Shown here in pieces: positions 26,801-37,888 of a DNA stretch of 64,000 nt. The stretch's first letter is position 1; each line of letters begins with the position of its first letter. This DNA comes from Anaeramoeba flamelloides. Taxonomy: Eukaryota; Metamonada; Anaeramoebidae. The DNA is taken from NCBI GenBank assembly GCA_027625915.1, contig JANTQA010000011.1, positions 186,001 through 250,000 of the forward strand. The letters run 5' to 3'. A program made the position numbers and the translations under genes. The notes beneath the pieces were generated by a model. The model worked only from the letters and a program-made list of their open reading frames with translations, was not told the DNA's origin and did not search any database.

Positions 26801-27958
26801 TTTGTAATTAATTTATTCTCAATATTCTCAATATTATTCTTGTATACAATATTAATATTTGGCTGAGTATTATTTTTATTATTAGAAATTATTTTTCTCT
26901 GTAAATTATTTTTCTGGTTTAAAAGAGTTTGAACACTATAATTATCATCATTTTGTTTGTTTTTATTTTTGAATTTGATTTTATTTATTTTTTTATGAAT
27001 AATAATTGATTCTTGAAGTAAATAAAAGTTATTGATCTTGTTCTTATTCTTTTTATTAGTACGACTACCAAGATTATTATTTTTAAATTTTGAATTTGTT
27101 AAATATTTTAATTGTTTTTGATTCTTTTTCATCAAATTTATTTCTTGTTTCCCATTTTTTAGAATGGCTTTGAATTGGTGATTTGAAATATTTTGTTGTG
27201 TTGTTAAAAGTTCTATATTTTTGTTTAAATTTTGTTCAAGAATTGTTTTGAATAATTGTGTTTCTTTTGTTAATTTTTCAATTTTGTTTTCAAATTTCTT
27301 ATTTAATTGGTTTTGTTTGGATTCGATGTTTTTGATTGTTTTTCTTTTTGTTTTTTTTTCCTTTTCAATTTGTTCCAAAAGAGTTTTGTTCTTCTTCTTG
27401 AAATATTTTAAAGATTCATCAAAAGAAAATGTTATATGATCATTTCTTTGGCATTTTTTTTCACATTTAACACAAATCAATCGGTTTTCTTTTGAACAAA
27501 ATTTGATTAATGGCTTTTGGTGAAGCGAACATAGGTTTTCCTTTTGTTTTTTATGCTTTTTATCTTTTAAATTAGAAAATAAAAAGAGAATCAAAAAGCG
27601 AGAAACCAAAGAAAGAAGCAAAAAAAAAAAAATGAGACGAAACAAAAGAAAAAAGAAAAGAAAGAAAAGAAAAAAAATAAAAAAATAATGAAAGATTACT
27701 TTCTTCTTCAAGCTCAACCAACAAAGGGTTAATTAAAAAGTTTTTGTGTGTTTGAAAAATTTTAATGCTATGTGCTTTTTGTTCACATTCTTCACAGAAA
27801 TAGGCTTTGCATTTGGTACAATAGAATTGAGAACTCTTTTTTTGACAGTTCATACATTTGGGCACTTCCTTTACAAAGGGTAATTGTAGGTCTGATAGTT
27901 TGTTTATTTGAGAAACTTTAGCTTTTGTATTTTTGGCATTTTTTTTTGAGTGGCTCAT
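25325..27958 (-). CDS. B-box zinc-finger protein with 4 MATH-like repeats (copy 1)
   Basis: Exon 1 is 27958-27700 (ATG: MSHSKKNAK). The intron is 27699-27564 (GTAATC..AAAAG) and exon 2 runs from 27563 to TAA at 25325-25327. Exon 1 has a type-1 B-box (C35, C38, C47, C50, C55, C58, H63, H71). Exon 2 opens with a type-2 B-box (C98, H101, C109, C117, C120, C124, H129), then a Lys/Glu coiled coil and a basic linker. Four ~125-residue repeats follow, with MATH-like hallmarks (DDFYWQIK, NEFLAFHIQI, STNILFNFKDLN, YWGSSNILKLSTIS, LNLKITF). The order recalls TRIM37 (RING-B-box-coiled coil-MATH) minus the RING, so a ubiquitin-related or scaffold role is conceivable. Three single-base differences from sister repeats, all in A/T runs (near 26012, 25741 and 25690), change the frame in the last two repeats. 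This is either assembly error or decay. Confidence 0.75.
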
Positions 27959-28865
27959 TTTCAAACGTGTTGGGTCGATCGAAATATATTTTTTTTGTTA
28001 ATTATCAAGAAGGGTGGGGAAGGTTAAGTTTTATTTTTTCAAAATATATTTGTTTTGTTATTGATTTTAGAAAAAAAAAAAACAACAAAACGTCAAAATA
28101 AAATAAAAGAAATAATGGAAAAAAATGAAATACAAATAATTTAAAAACTTTAAATTAATATCAAATCTTTTCATTTGTTAACTGAATTAGTTTCTTTTCC
28201 AGAAACATAAAAATAAAATAAACAAGACTTTTAAATAAAATTGAAATAAAAGAAGTATTTCTTGTAAAGATTTTATTTTAAAAATTCACAATTTTTTGTA
28301 ATAATTTTGCTTTCTTAAAATTCGAAATTTGTTCTTTGTTTCTAAATAAATTCGATCTTTCTCAACTACAAATTGTTTTTTTTTAAATTGGATCATCTGT
28401 TTTATTTTATGCTACTTTTGGTTGGTTGTACTTCTGATATAAAAAAAATATCTTAACTTAATTAAAGATTGTTTGAATCACAGTAATTATTGAATCTTCT
28501 TTGTGTTTCAAAATTCCCATCTTGGAGAAGCAACATAAAATATCTTTCAACTTTTAGACGAAACGAATCTAACTTTTTTGTTCACACCTAAATATCTCTT
28601 TTGATAAACTTTATTTTTTTTTTGAGAAAACAAAAACTTTTTCTTTGAAAAAATTTGTAAGTAGATATCGAATTTTTGTTAGTGCACAGATAAGAAAAGG
28701 ATTGTTTCTCTTAAAACTTTAAGGTATTGTATTGCGGTTATTGTGGTTAGATTTTGAGAATTCCTTTAAATTATTAGGTTAAGGTTTGAAAATTTTCTAA
28801 TCTTCTAATTTTTTGTTCTAATAAAGTAAAATAAGAAGAATTTTACTCTTAAATTAGTCTTTAAA

Positions 28866-29450
28866 AATGTCATTTAAAGATATTTTAGAAGACTTTAACC
28901 AAAGTATTTTGAGAGTATTTAATCTCACTAATCCCAAAAGATAGCTACGATCAAGGATTTATGACATTAAACAAAAATTTTATTTAGGTTTGGAACCAAA
29001 ATAATTGTTCTATAAAAACTAAAAAAAAAGTGTTAGATAATTTGTGGAATGTTTGGAAAAGGAATAAATTCCATTTCTTGATTTAAAAAGAATGTCTATA
29101 CTCAAACAACGATTTGTTTTTTGTTTAAATCAATTCTCATTTTTGAAAATAAAAAATCGTTTGGTCTCTTTTTTGAACAAAGAGAGAAGAGAAGAGTCCA
29201 TTAATAAAAGATTTCGAAAAGTAGAAAAAAACACAATTCCAAAATTGAAATAAAGAAAAAAAAAATTATTTTAATAGTTCAATTCCAGAAATTTTAGAAG
29301 AATGTTCAAAATCACATAATGTTAGTAACTCCAAGTGCATGCAGATTTTTATGGTTGATGTTTTTCGAGAATTGGTTGACAAACTGGGAACAATAGAGGA
29401 AATAGATCTCATTGAAAAGATAGACGATCTAGTTTGTCTATGTAATAGTT
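28866..29450 (+). pseudogene. Divergently placed gene relic, unit 1
   Basis: Coding-like pieces lie on the plus strand, upstream of and divergent from the B-box gene: MSFKDILEDFNQSI (28869), VWNQNNCSIKTKKKVLDNLW (28989), then one frame from 29095 (MSILKQRFVFCLNQFSFLKI) reading IPKLK, a TAA, and on in the same frame through NYFNSSIPEILEECSKSHNV to FRELVDKLGTIEEIDLIEKI and a stop near 29450. In unit 2 the TAA codon is TAT. The internal stop in this copy and the shortened unit 2 copy suggest that both are broken. No family can be assigned with confidence. Confidence 0.45.
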
Positions 29451-30050
29451 AAACCAAGTTTTTTCTCCAATGATGATAATGTAACCTTTAACTTCAATGT
29501 TTTCAATAACTCGATTGAGAGATAAAGAAGCTTTGAAGAACAAGCCCTTCCAAGCTTCTTTAAAGAATAACAAATTAGTGTTTACTTGTTTTTGTTTGTA
29601 TGTTTTGTTCTTTTGACAATTAAGATTCCAAGTTCCAAAAATCAATAGCATCTCATATTGTTTCATTTGTTCAACAATCACCTTTTAGAATTTATGGTTT
29701 TGGATCTCCTTCCAGACTCAAAATATGAGATAGTACGAGTGTTAAGATTTTATTAATCGTCATTCTTTGAACTCCTCATATTCATCTTATATCACTTGGA
29801 ACAATATCATATTTCTCGTTCTTCCAGACCAAACTCATAACACAACCAGGTGATTGTTTCCAAATCGAACCAATAACGATGTTTCAAAAAAAGTGTAGAA
29901 TTTGTTTTAAGGGATCAGTCTTTGATGAAAACAAAGCAAAATTTTAAAATATGTTATTAGTGGTATTCTCTACTTACAAATTTAGTATTGACAAGTTCTA
30001 AAACATTCTGATCCACCAAGAAAGCCATAAAAGAAAATTATTTTAGTGAG
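29409..30050 (-). pseudogene. Minus-strand gene relic with a GTWNLN motif
   Basis: Tail to tail with the preceding relic, the minus strand reads GFLVDQNVLELVNTKF up to a GTAAGT donor (about 30025-29985). It then reads NIVIGSIWKQSPGCVMSLVW and KNEKYDIVPSD, then a 90-residue frame (29681-29409) beginning near MKQYEMLLIFGTWNLNCQKN. 'F-GTWN-N' resembles the start of the inositol-polyphosphate 5-phosphatase catalytic domain, but later motifs are not seen. The pieces are in different frames. A partner relic lies at 4.87-5.0 kb. Unit 2 lacks this segment. Confidence 0.4.
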
Positions 30051-30599
30051 ATTCAAATTTTTTTTTCCATTTTTTAAAGAAAAAGAAAACTATTAAATTC
30101 ATATTATTTCTGCATTATAACAAGTTTGTACCCGTTTTATTCACATTTTGATTATTATTATACAATAACAAGTCTTTGTTATCATTAAAATTAATATAAA
30201 GATTTTTTTTTCAATTTTGAGATAAAACTTTTGGTTAACGAAAAAAATGATATATATTTAACGAATGTAAAAATAATTGAATTTTTTTCAGAATAATAGT
30301 TATGATAATTCAAGTTTTAAAGTTCATTTAAAAATTTTATCTCTTAATTTGGCTTTTTTTTTTAACATGAAATTCGATCTTTCATAATATAATTTTCTCT
30401 TGAATATTTTTGAATTTAGTTAATTTTATACTCAAAATTCAAAATTATTTTTTTTCAAACAAAAATGATTTGAATTGTTATAAGGATTCTTAAAAATATG
30501 AACAAAAAGTTTGTTAAAAAAATTTTTCAATAATTGAAAACTTTTGTGGAAATTTTTTATCATTTTTTGGAAATCTGAAAAACAACTTTTTCAAAATCT

Positions 30600-31495
30600 T
30601 AAAGAGAAAATTTTTTTTACTGAATAGATCTCGATTTAAATGGAAAAAAATGTAGTTAGGCTTTTATCAAATATTCATTTATTGAATTATCTATACTTCA
30701 ATAGTTTTATTGTCTAAGATTTAAATGGAAATATTAATCAAAGAAAAAGAAAAACCAAATAAAAAATTTCTATTCGAAATCAATTCTTTTCAACATAAAA
30801 TGAAAAATCTGTTTTTCCCATTTTCTAAAATTAACTTAATTGCGAAACAAAATAATAGGTTACTTTTTTTTTGTTTTATATTTGAAACATGCAAATTTTC
30901 AATTTCAAAAAAGAGATTCAAATCAATAAATTGTTTAAATGAGGTTGGCTCATCCATTTCATAAGTCAAAAAACAAATTACAAAAAAAAAAAAAATTCGA
31001 GATTTTGATAAGATTTTATTTTATTTTGAGAAATAACGACTTCCTTAAAGAAAAAAAAAACTTTTTGCTTAATAGATTTCGATTTAATTGGAAAAAAATG
31101 TAGTTAGGCTTCTACTAAATATTCATTTATTGAATTGTCTATACTTAAATAAGTTTTATTGTCTAAAATTTAAATGGAAATATTAATCAAAGAAAAAGAA
31201 TAACCAAATATAAAAATATGTGTTCGAAATCAATACTTTCCAACATAAAACGAAAAATCTGTTTTTCCCATTTTCAGAAATTAACTTAATTGTGATTCAA
31301 AATAATAGGTTACTTTTTTTCGTTTTATATTTGAAATATACAAAATTTGAATTTCAAAAACGAGACACCTAATTAATAAACTGTTTAAATGGGGTTGACT
31401 CATCCATTTCATAAGTTGAAACACAAATTACAAAAAAAAAAAATTCCAGATCTTGATAAAATTTCATTTTGTTTTTAAAAAATAATACTCCGGCA
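30600..31495. repeat. Local 448-bp tandem duplication in unit 1
   Basis: Two consecutive copies begin 'tagatctcgattta' (30626) and 'tagatttcgattta' (31074), then run in parallel through ggaaatattaatcaaagaaa and the ataataggttactt region. Unit 2 has only one copy (about 45.54-45.99 kb). Confidence 0.8.
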
Positions 31496-31631
31496 ATTAC
31501 AATTATTATTCTTTTTGGAAGTATTCCGATTCACAAATTGGTGAAATAGAATTTTAGAATGGTACTAATACTAATCGATATATCACATGCCTTTCAAAAT
31601 ACATTCATCCGAAGGTCTACAAATAAATGAA

Positions 31632-32770
31632 TTAAAATATAACTTTTTTGACAAAAAAAAAAAAAAACGACATAAAAACAATTTCAATCACAAGCTGTAA
31701 TATGCTAAGGATCCAAATGATTTTAAAAAAGTAAAATAAATTTATAATTTTTCCATTCTCATTTGAAATTCTATTAAAAGTGAACCACTTGAGGAATGAA
31801 ATTCTGATCAAAAAGAAAATTATAAAGATCAATTTCCCCATAAAAAAATTAAAGATCAGAAACTTTTGATATCTTTAAATATGGTAATTTCAATTCTATT
31901 CACAAAATTAAATTATTACAAAGAATCAATTTATTATGAAAAATAATTTTTTATATTTAAAGAGTAAAATTAGATTTAATTTTATTAAATATATTTAAAA
32001 ATAAATTTACTCACTTTTTAAAAAATGAAACTTTGCTTCAAACAATAAGTTTAGATAAAAATTTCCTATTATCAATAATTTTTTTAATTGACCTTTAAAT
32101 AATAAATAAGAAATGAATAGAGTAATTTCTATTCGAGAATATTTGGAATATATAAGAACTGCATCTAATTAATCAAAAAGACCATTTTATTGATTGGGAA
32201 ACTCAAATTCGTAGAGTAAATGAATTACAGTAATACAGCAACGACGTTGATTTTAATCTTTTAATTAAGATCAATGAAAATTCCCATAGAAACCAATAAA
32301 ATCTTTCAAAAATCATTCTCACTATTTTAATAATATCAGAATTAAAGGGTTTTAAAAATTTAACTTTTTTTTCAGGTTTTTCTTTGATAGTTGATTTATA
32401 TAAAACCTGTTGAATAAATTGAATCAATTTGAAATCTCCAAAATAATTAATATGATTTTACATAAAAGTTGATTTGAATTGTTTTTAATGATTGTATCGA
32501 CAATAAAAATATAAATAATTCTTCTTTAAAGTTAATTTGTTATTTTTATATCAATTGATTTTGCTTTTTTTTTCAAGTGAGGTTTTGAAATAAAAATAGT
32601 TTTAAATTTTTTTTCTTGATAATAGACTCATCCTATTTAACCCACTAAAACACATTTTTAATTATCAGTCTTCATATTTTTTTCATATAAAGATTCCAAT
32701 TCCACTCCATATTATTGTATGAATCAAATCTTGGAATTGATATAGATTTTTTAAAAGTTGAATATATAAA
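31632..32770 (-). pseudogene. Decayed minus-strand gene, unit 1 copy
   Basis: Minus-strand segments in order: a degraded counterpart of the 47.07-47.27 kb frame (about 32770-32570), then 32427-32203 (MIQFIQQVLYKSTIKEKPEK, then DIIKIVRMIFERFYWFLW), then 31841-31632 (FNRISNENGKIINLFYFF). Frames are broken between segments. Diverged segments of the same family occur at 13.1, 21.1, 22.9, 46.1-47.3 and 60.8 kb. The product is unknown. Confidence 0.4.
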
Positions 32771-34701
32771 TATGAAGCTCATATTGAATAATAATAATAA
32801 TAATAATAATAATACCAATTAATCGAAAAGAAATTGTTTTGTGGATTTATCAATAAGATATTATTACCATCACAAAATGGATTTTAACTCAAAAATTCAT
32901 TTATAAATCACTTCGGGTTTCCTCTTGAAATAATAATAATAAAATTTACTTATTTCATTCAAAATAGAATTAGTATAACTTATGACTTTTTATTTCAAAA
33001 AATATTTTCTTTATTTTAAGGTCAGCTTATGAAAAATATGAATCAACACAAAAATTTGATTCATATAAATATCATCGGTAGATTTGGTAAAAATTTCCCA
33101 AATGATGATCCCAAACAAGTAATAGATTGTGAATAAAAACAAAGACCATTCAAAATATTACCAAAATACACTTTAAATTACAAACAAAATAATGAAAAGT
33201 TTTAAATTATTCCAAAAAATTCAAAACTGGACGAAGATAATAGTAAAATAAAAAAATATCCAAGTAAATTTAATATTAAATTCAAAAAAAAAAAAAAAAT
33301 ATCATGTAATTAAAAAACTAAGGATAAAAATAAATATTATATTTTGTAAAATAAGTGGAATAAAATTTTTCTTTAAAATTCTATAAAAAGGTTTTAAAAA
33401 TTTAGGAACATTTCGGAATTATAATTAGGCAGAAAAATTTAAATTTTTTATTTCCTGTTTAGGATTTCGGGTCTTTATTATTTTATTTAAATTCTTGGCT
33501 TATTTTTTTTATTTTTTTTTTTATTAAAAACAGACTGAAAATTTTCATTGTTTTATTTTGTAATAAACATTAAAAAAATTCAAAAATTCCTTAATTTTAA
33601 ATCTCTTTTTAGAAGTGAATTACTGTGTTTAAAAATTTGATCGGTTCTTCTTATTTTAATAAACTTCAAAATCCAAATCACTTTATGAATTATTTCAAAA
33701 AAAAATATTTTCATCGAAGAAGAAAGAAACCTTATTGTCTGTTAATGAAAACTGCAAAAAAAAAAAAAAAAATTAAACTTTAACAAAACCCCACTGAGTT
33801 TGAGAATAACCATTATATTTAAAATACAGGATTTTTCAATAGAATTACTATAATTATTATAAACTTGAAAAAAAATAAAATCAAGTTATTCAAATAAAAT
33901 AGAGTTGAAATCTTTTATTTTTTTCAAACAAATAACAGACAAGAAAAACAACCAAACTATTAAATTCAAAAGTGAAATTTTTAACTTATACTATAAAGAA
34001 ACACCTTTGAATTTAAATTTATATAATCAATAATTAATAACACAATCTTGATTTTTTTCAGAGATCATGAAATCACAAAAAGATTAAATTTATCAATAAT
34101 CTTTATTATTATTACTTATTTTTTTTCAATATTTCCAACCAAATAACATTATTTCAAAATAAATAATCCTAATTAACAACAACAAAAACAATAATAATAA
34201 ATACCCAAATAACCAATTTTGATAATAATGATTCCTTGTTTATACCCTAAAGATTTGAAAAGAAGAATACCAAAGACTTTGAATTTCAAGAAATTTAACA
34301 AATAATTGTGAATAAAATAAATGAGAAATATTTTCATGCTTCAAGGATTCAATATTTGTATTCTTTCTCTTGTATCACAAGAATTAGAGAAAATTTTAAA
34401 TTTTTATTTTTTCATTCAGGTTATCAGAAATTACTAAAACTGAGATTTAAACAAAAGAGAAATATTTTGGTAAAATATTCAATTTATTATTTTTTTTTCC
34501 TTTTGAAGAAATGAAAATAATTTCATCTTAAAGAAGTTAGGTCTTATTAATTTTTGAAATAAAAAGAAAATTCAATCAATTTTCGGTTTATTTCTGAAAT
34601 TAAAAAAAAAAAGAAGCACAATTAGGTTTTCCAGAATTTAAAAGAATGAAGGAAAAATCTTTGATTATACACAATCCTTTTTAATTAAAAAAACACCTTT
34701 C

Positions 34702-34893
34702 CAGTCAGTTTCCAATTTAAGGCACTAATTTTAACGAAAATTAAGGTCACAAAAAAATCTCAAATTAAGAACCAAAAGTCAGATTATAGTAAAATAAATC
34801 GTAAAAAAAAATTACAAATTCTGTGCTTTTATTTGAGATTTTTTAGTGCCTTATATTTCGTTTAAAGTTCGTTCCTTCAAATGGAACTGACTG
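34702..34893. mobile_element. Foldback MITE, CAGTCAG family, copy 2 (unit junction)
   Basis: A 192-bp element with inverted arms CAGTCAGTTTCCAATTTAAG ... ATGGAACTGACTG. It ends exactly where unit 2 of the large duplication begins. TA follows the right end; the left flank is TTTC rather than TA. The copy at 49823 holds the equivalent position in unit 2, so this insertion predates the duplication. Confidence 0.8.
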
Positions 34894-35569
34894 TAAAATT
34901 ATTTAGATTTACATTTAATAATTTTATTTTTACTATTTTCCAATTGATATTTTAATCTTTTTCTATCTTTTATTATGGAAAATTTTAATTGACCTGAAAA
35001 GTGATCAAAAAATAAGATTTTATAATTACTTTTTTAGTTTAAATCTTCTTTTTTTAGATTGAAATTAAGATACCATTGAATTTAGTTTCAGTTTTAATAA
35101 TTATTCTTGGAGAGTATGGATTGATTTTTCAAAATTTAAAGGCTGTATTATTTATACAAACATCAATAGAGTACAAGTATTTTTGATTTAGATTAAAAAT
35201 TACTAGCCCTTAAAATAATTGGGTAATATATACTGATTTAAACAAAAAGATCATTTTTATGGTTCTGCCCTCTATAAAAATGATAGATTTTATTTCTAAA
35301 CAAATTAAAAGAAATTAATCTGAACAAATTGATTTTAAAACAAAAAATTCTGAAAGTATTTATCTGAATTAATAACCATTGTTCAATAAATTTAGGCTTG
35401 AGTCTATGAAAGGGGGTTTATGTATAATAATATCTTGTAAGTAATTCAATCTTTTTCAATAACATCACAAAAATATAGGCATTTTTTTATTTCATAGAAA
35501 AAAATTTTATATTGTAAATAATATTTTGTATTTCTTATTTATCAATAAAAAATTAATTGATTGATTTAA

Positions 35570-36702
35570 GGGACTAGTCTCTATTAATTTTTTTTTTTTT
35601 GAACAATTTCTAAATAATGAATCCTTAAATCGTAATATGTTTAAAATTGATAAAAAAACAGTTTTTTTCTATGTTAAAACTTTTTTTTCTTATTTTTTTT
35701 TTAAAAAATTTTTTCACTTTGTCAAAAATAGTGAATTTTGAAAAAAATTTTTAATAAAAGAAAGAAAAATAACAAAAACGGCAATTTTAATCTTGATTTA
35801 ATTATTTTCTCAAAATTAATATTTATTCTCATTTTGAAAAACTAAAAAATAATTTAAAACTAGTGAATATTTTCTCTTTCACTTCTGTTCATCCAACTTG
35901 GCTCTATTAAGAACTTAAATTGTTTTATCACTAATTACTTATTAAAAAAATAGTTCAAATTTTTTTTTTTTTTTTGATACTAACAAATACTTTTGGAATG
36001 GTAATTTGGGACAACTTTTTAAAACTTCAACTTTGACAAAAACAAAATAGTGTAAATTCAAAAAGTGGTTTTAAGAAAAATAAGAATAGTACAAGTAAAC
36101 AAACAAATCTTTTATTGAGAGTAAAACATCTATTTCATATTTTTTTCATATCAAACTGTTTTTTCATGCAAATCCAAAAAACCCTTTTCCGGTTTATTTT
36201 TCAGTTCCACTTATAAGGCACAAACTTTTAACAAAATTTTCAGGAACAAAAAAATCTCAAATTAATGCACAAAATTTGGAATTTCTTTTTTTACAATTTA
36301 TTTTACTAGAATCTGAATTTTGTGCCTAAATTTGAGATTTTTTTTTACATTAAATTTCGTTAAAGTTCATGCCTTAAAAGTGGAACTGGCTTTATTTTTT
36401 TTTCAAATTATTTTTTAGGCCTTCCACAGTAACAACAAGATTTTGCTTTCTTGCTCATATTTTTTTTTATTTTTTGTATTTTTGCGAAAAGTTGAAAAAA
36501 AGCAAATTTCAAAAAAGTGAAAAAAAGGAAAAAAAATTTATTTCTATAAAAACAATAACTAAATTTAATGAATGTCATTTATTGAGATTCAATTATTATA
36601 CAAAGATGTTTTTCACTTTGATTTCAAATCTAAGTAATTGACAAAATAAAAATCTAAATCTCTATTAAATTTACCTAAAAAAAAATAATAGAGACTAGTC
36701 AC
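35570..36702. mobile_element. TTAA-flanked non-autonomous DNA element (copy B)
   Basis: Present in unit 2 and absent from unit 1. The empty site is TTAA at 24155-24158; the filled site has TTAA at 35566-35569 and 36703-36706. Termini are inverted: GGGACTAGTCTCTATTAATT on the left, and GTGACTAGTCTCTATTATTT in reverse complement on the right. The 1,133 bp contain no transposase frame but carry a nested foldback MITE (36202-36390). The termini match the element at 8188. The TTAA duplication points to piggyBac-type mobilisation. Confidence 0.85.
36202..36390. mobile_element. Foldback MITE, CAGTCAG family, copy 3 (nested)
   Basis: Inverted arms CAGTTCCACTTATAAGGCAC ... CCTTAAAAGTGGAACTGGCT enclose a short spacer. 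It lies inside the TTAA element. The outermost bases are slightly eroded. Confidence 0.75.
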
Positions 36703-37360
36703 TTAATAATTAAAAATATTTCATAAAATTGTATTTATTACCCTTTTCAATTATTATCAAAACATTGATTATTTCCAATTCATCTCTTCATTCTTTTGAT
36801 TTATTCTGAAAATATTTTAATTTTATATTCAGAAGATTTTCAAAGAATAATTTTTTTATTTTAAAAAAATTTTTTTATTTTATTTTAATTATTTTTCTTC
36901 TCTTTTTTATTTAGTGAATGTTCTTTGATTACTCCTTTCTCTCAATAAATAAATAAATCAATTATATTATTTTCATTAAAACTTGACAAATTTAAACAAA
37001 GTGCTGTCGAGACTGTTAAGTTCTGTAAGGTCTTCAATTTTCCCGATTTTTTATGTTTTATTTTAAAAAAATAATGTGTGTTCAAATAAAAAATTAATTC
37101 ATGATAATATAATGTGTTTTGTGGTGTCTTATTATTATTTAGTTCAGAAAAAATTAATTTTATATTGATCAAAATGATGATATAAAAAATTAACGTAGAC
37201 TTGGTCTGAAAAATAGAATAATTTAAAGCTCTTGTAAATAGTTTTAAGAAAAAAATAAAGAAAAAACTAAACTAGAATATAAAATTGACAATTTGTAATT
37301 ATTTATGAATGTATTGATTTGCTTTTATTTATTTTTTTTGTATTTTAATTAATTTTGTTG

Positions 37361-37395
<35 letters not shown>

Positions 37396-37888
37396 TTTAA
37401 TGTGATATAAATTAACAAATATTTTAAATAAAAAAAAAATAGATTTAAAGATATATTTATTGTAATTCATATATTTAATTGGATATAATTGAATTATTTT
37501 ACTTTTGCGCTTTTTTTTTTATATTTCGAAAAATATATTTCAATTGATTCTTTTGGATCAATTTTTTTTTTTTTTTGTTGATTTGGAAGATATTTAATAT
37601 TACAGTCAGTATCTCGTTTAAGGTGCAAGCTTTTAACCATTTTTAATACACAAAAAAAATCTAAATTCAAGTGCACAAATACAGATTTTATGAACACAAA
37701 ATGTGTCAAAAGAATTTTCCAAAAATTGTTTGTAATTTGGAATTTACTTGTGATTTGGATTTTGTTCAAAGTTCGTATATATAACATAGCACTGGTTATA
37801 TAAACTATTTCAATTGTTTCACATTATCATTAAGTGCTTTTTTTTAAAAAATGAAATGTTGTTATTATTATTATTTTAAAGAAAGATT

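Larger units (their letters stand above)
23472..34893. repeat. Segmental duplication, unit 1 (about 11.4 kb)
   Basis: The left edge (taaaattaattagatttaca) matches the sequence immediately after the foldback MITE at 34894 (taaaattatttagatttaca). The two units then run in parallel through the B-box/MATH gene, its flanks and the relic genes. The right edge is the foldback MITE at 34702-34893, whose counterpart in unit 2 is 49823-50016. The units are direct and adjacent. Within them, non-coding flanks match closely by eye, with discrete insertions and deletions listed separately. Confidence 0.85.

Noticed and set aside
34308-34514. Paired plus-strand frames at 34308-34514 and 49431-49631
   Set aside because: They start alike but drift in sequence and frame between the two units, so there is no sign of protein-level constraint.
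37494-37787. 97-residue minus-strand frame downstream of B-box copy 2 (ends ESIEIYFSKYKKKSAKVK)
   Set aside because: The equivalent site in unit 1 has TGA where unit 2 has CGA, and the MATH array already ends with its own stop at 37889. It is treated as 3' flank, although a lost exon cannot be excluded.
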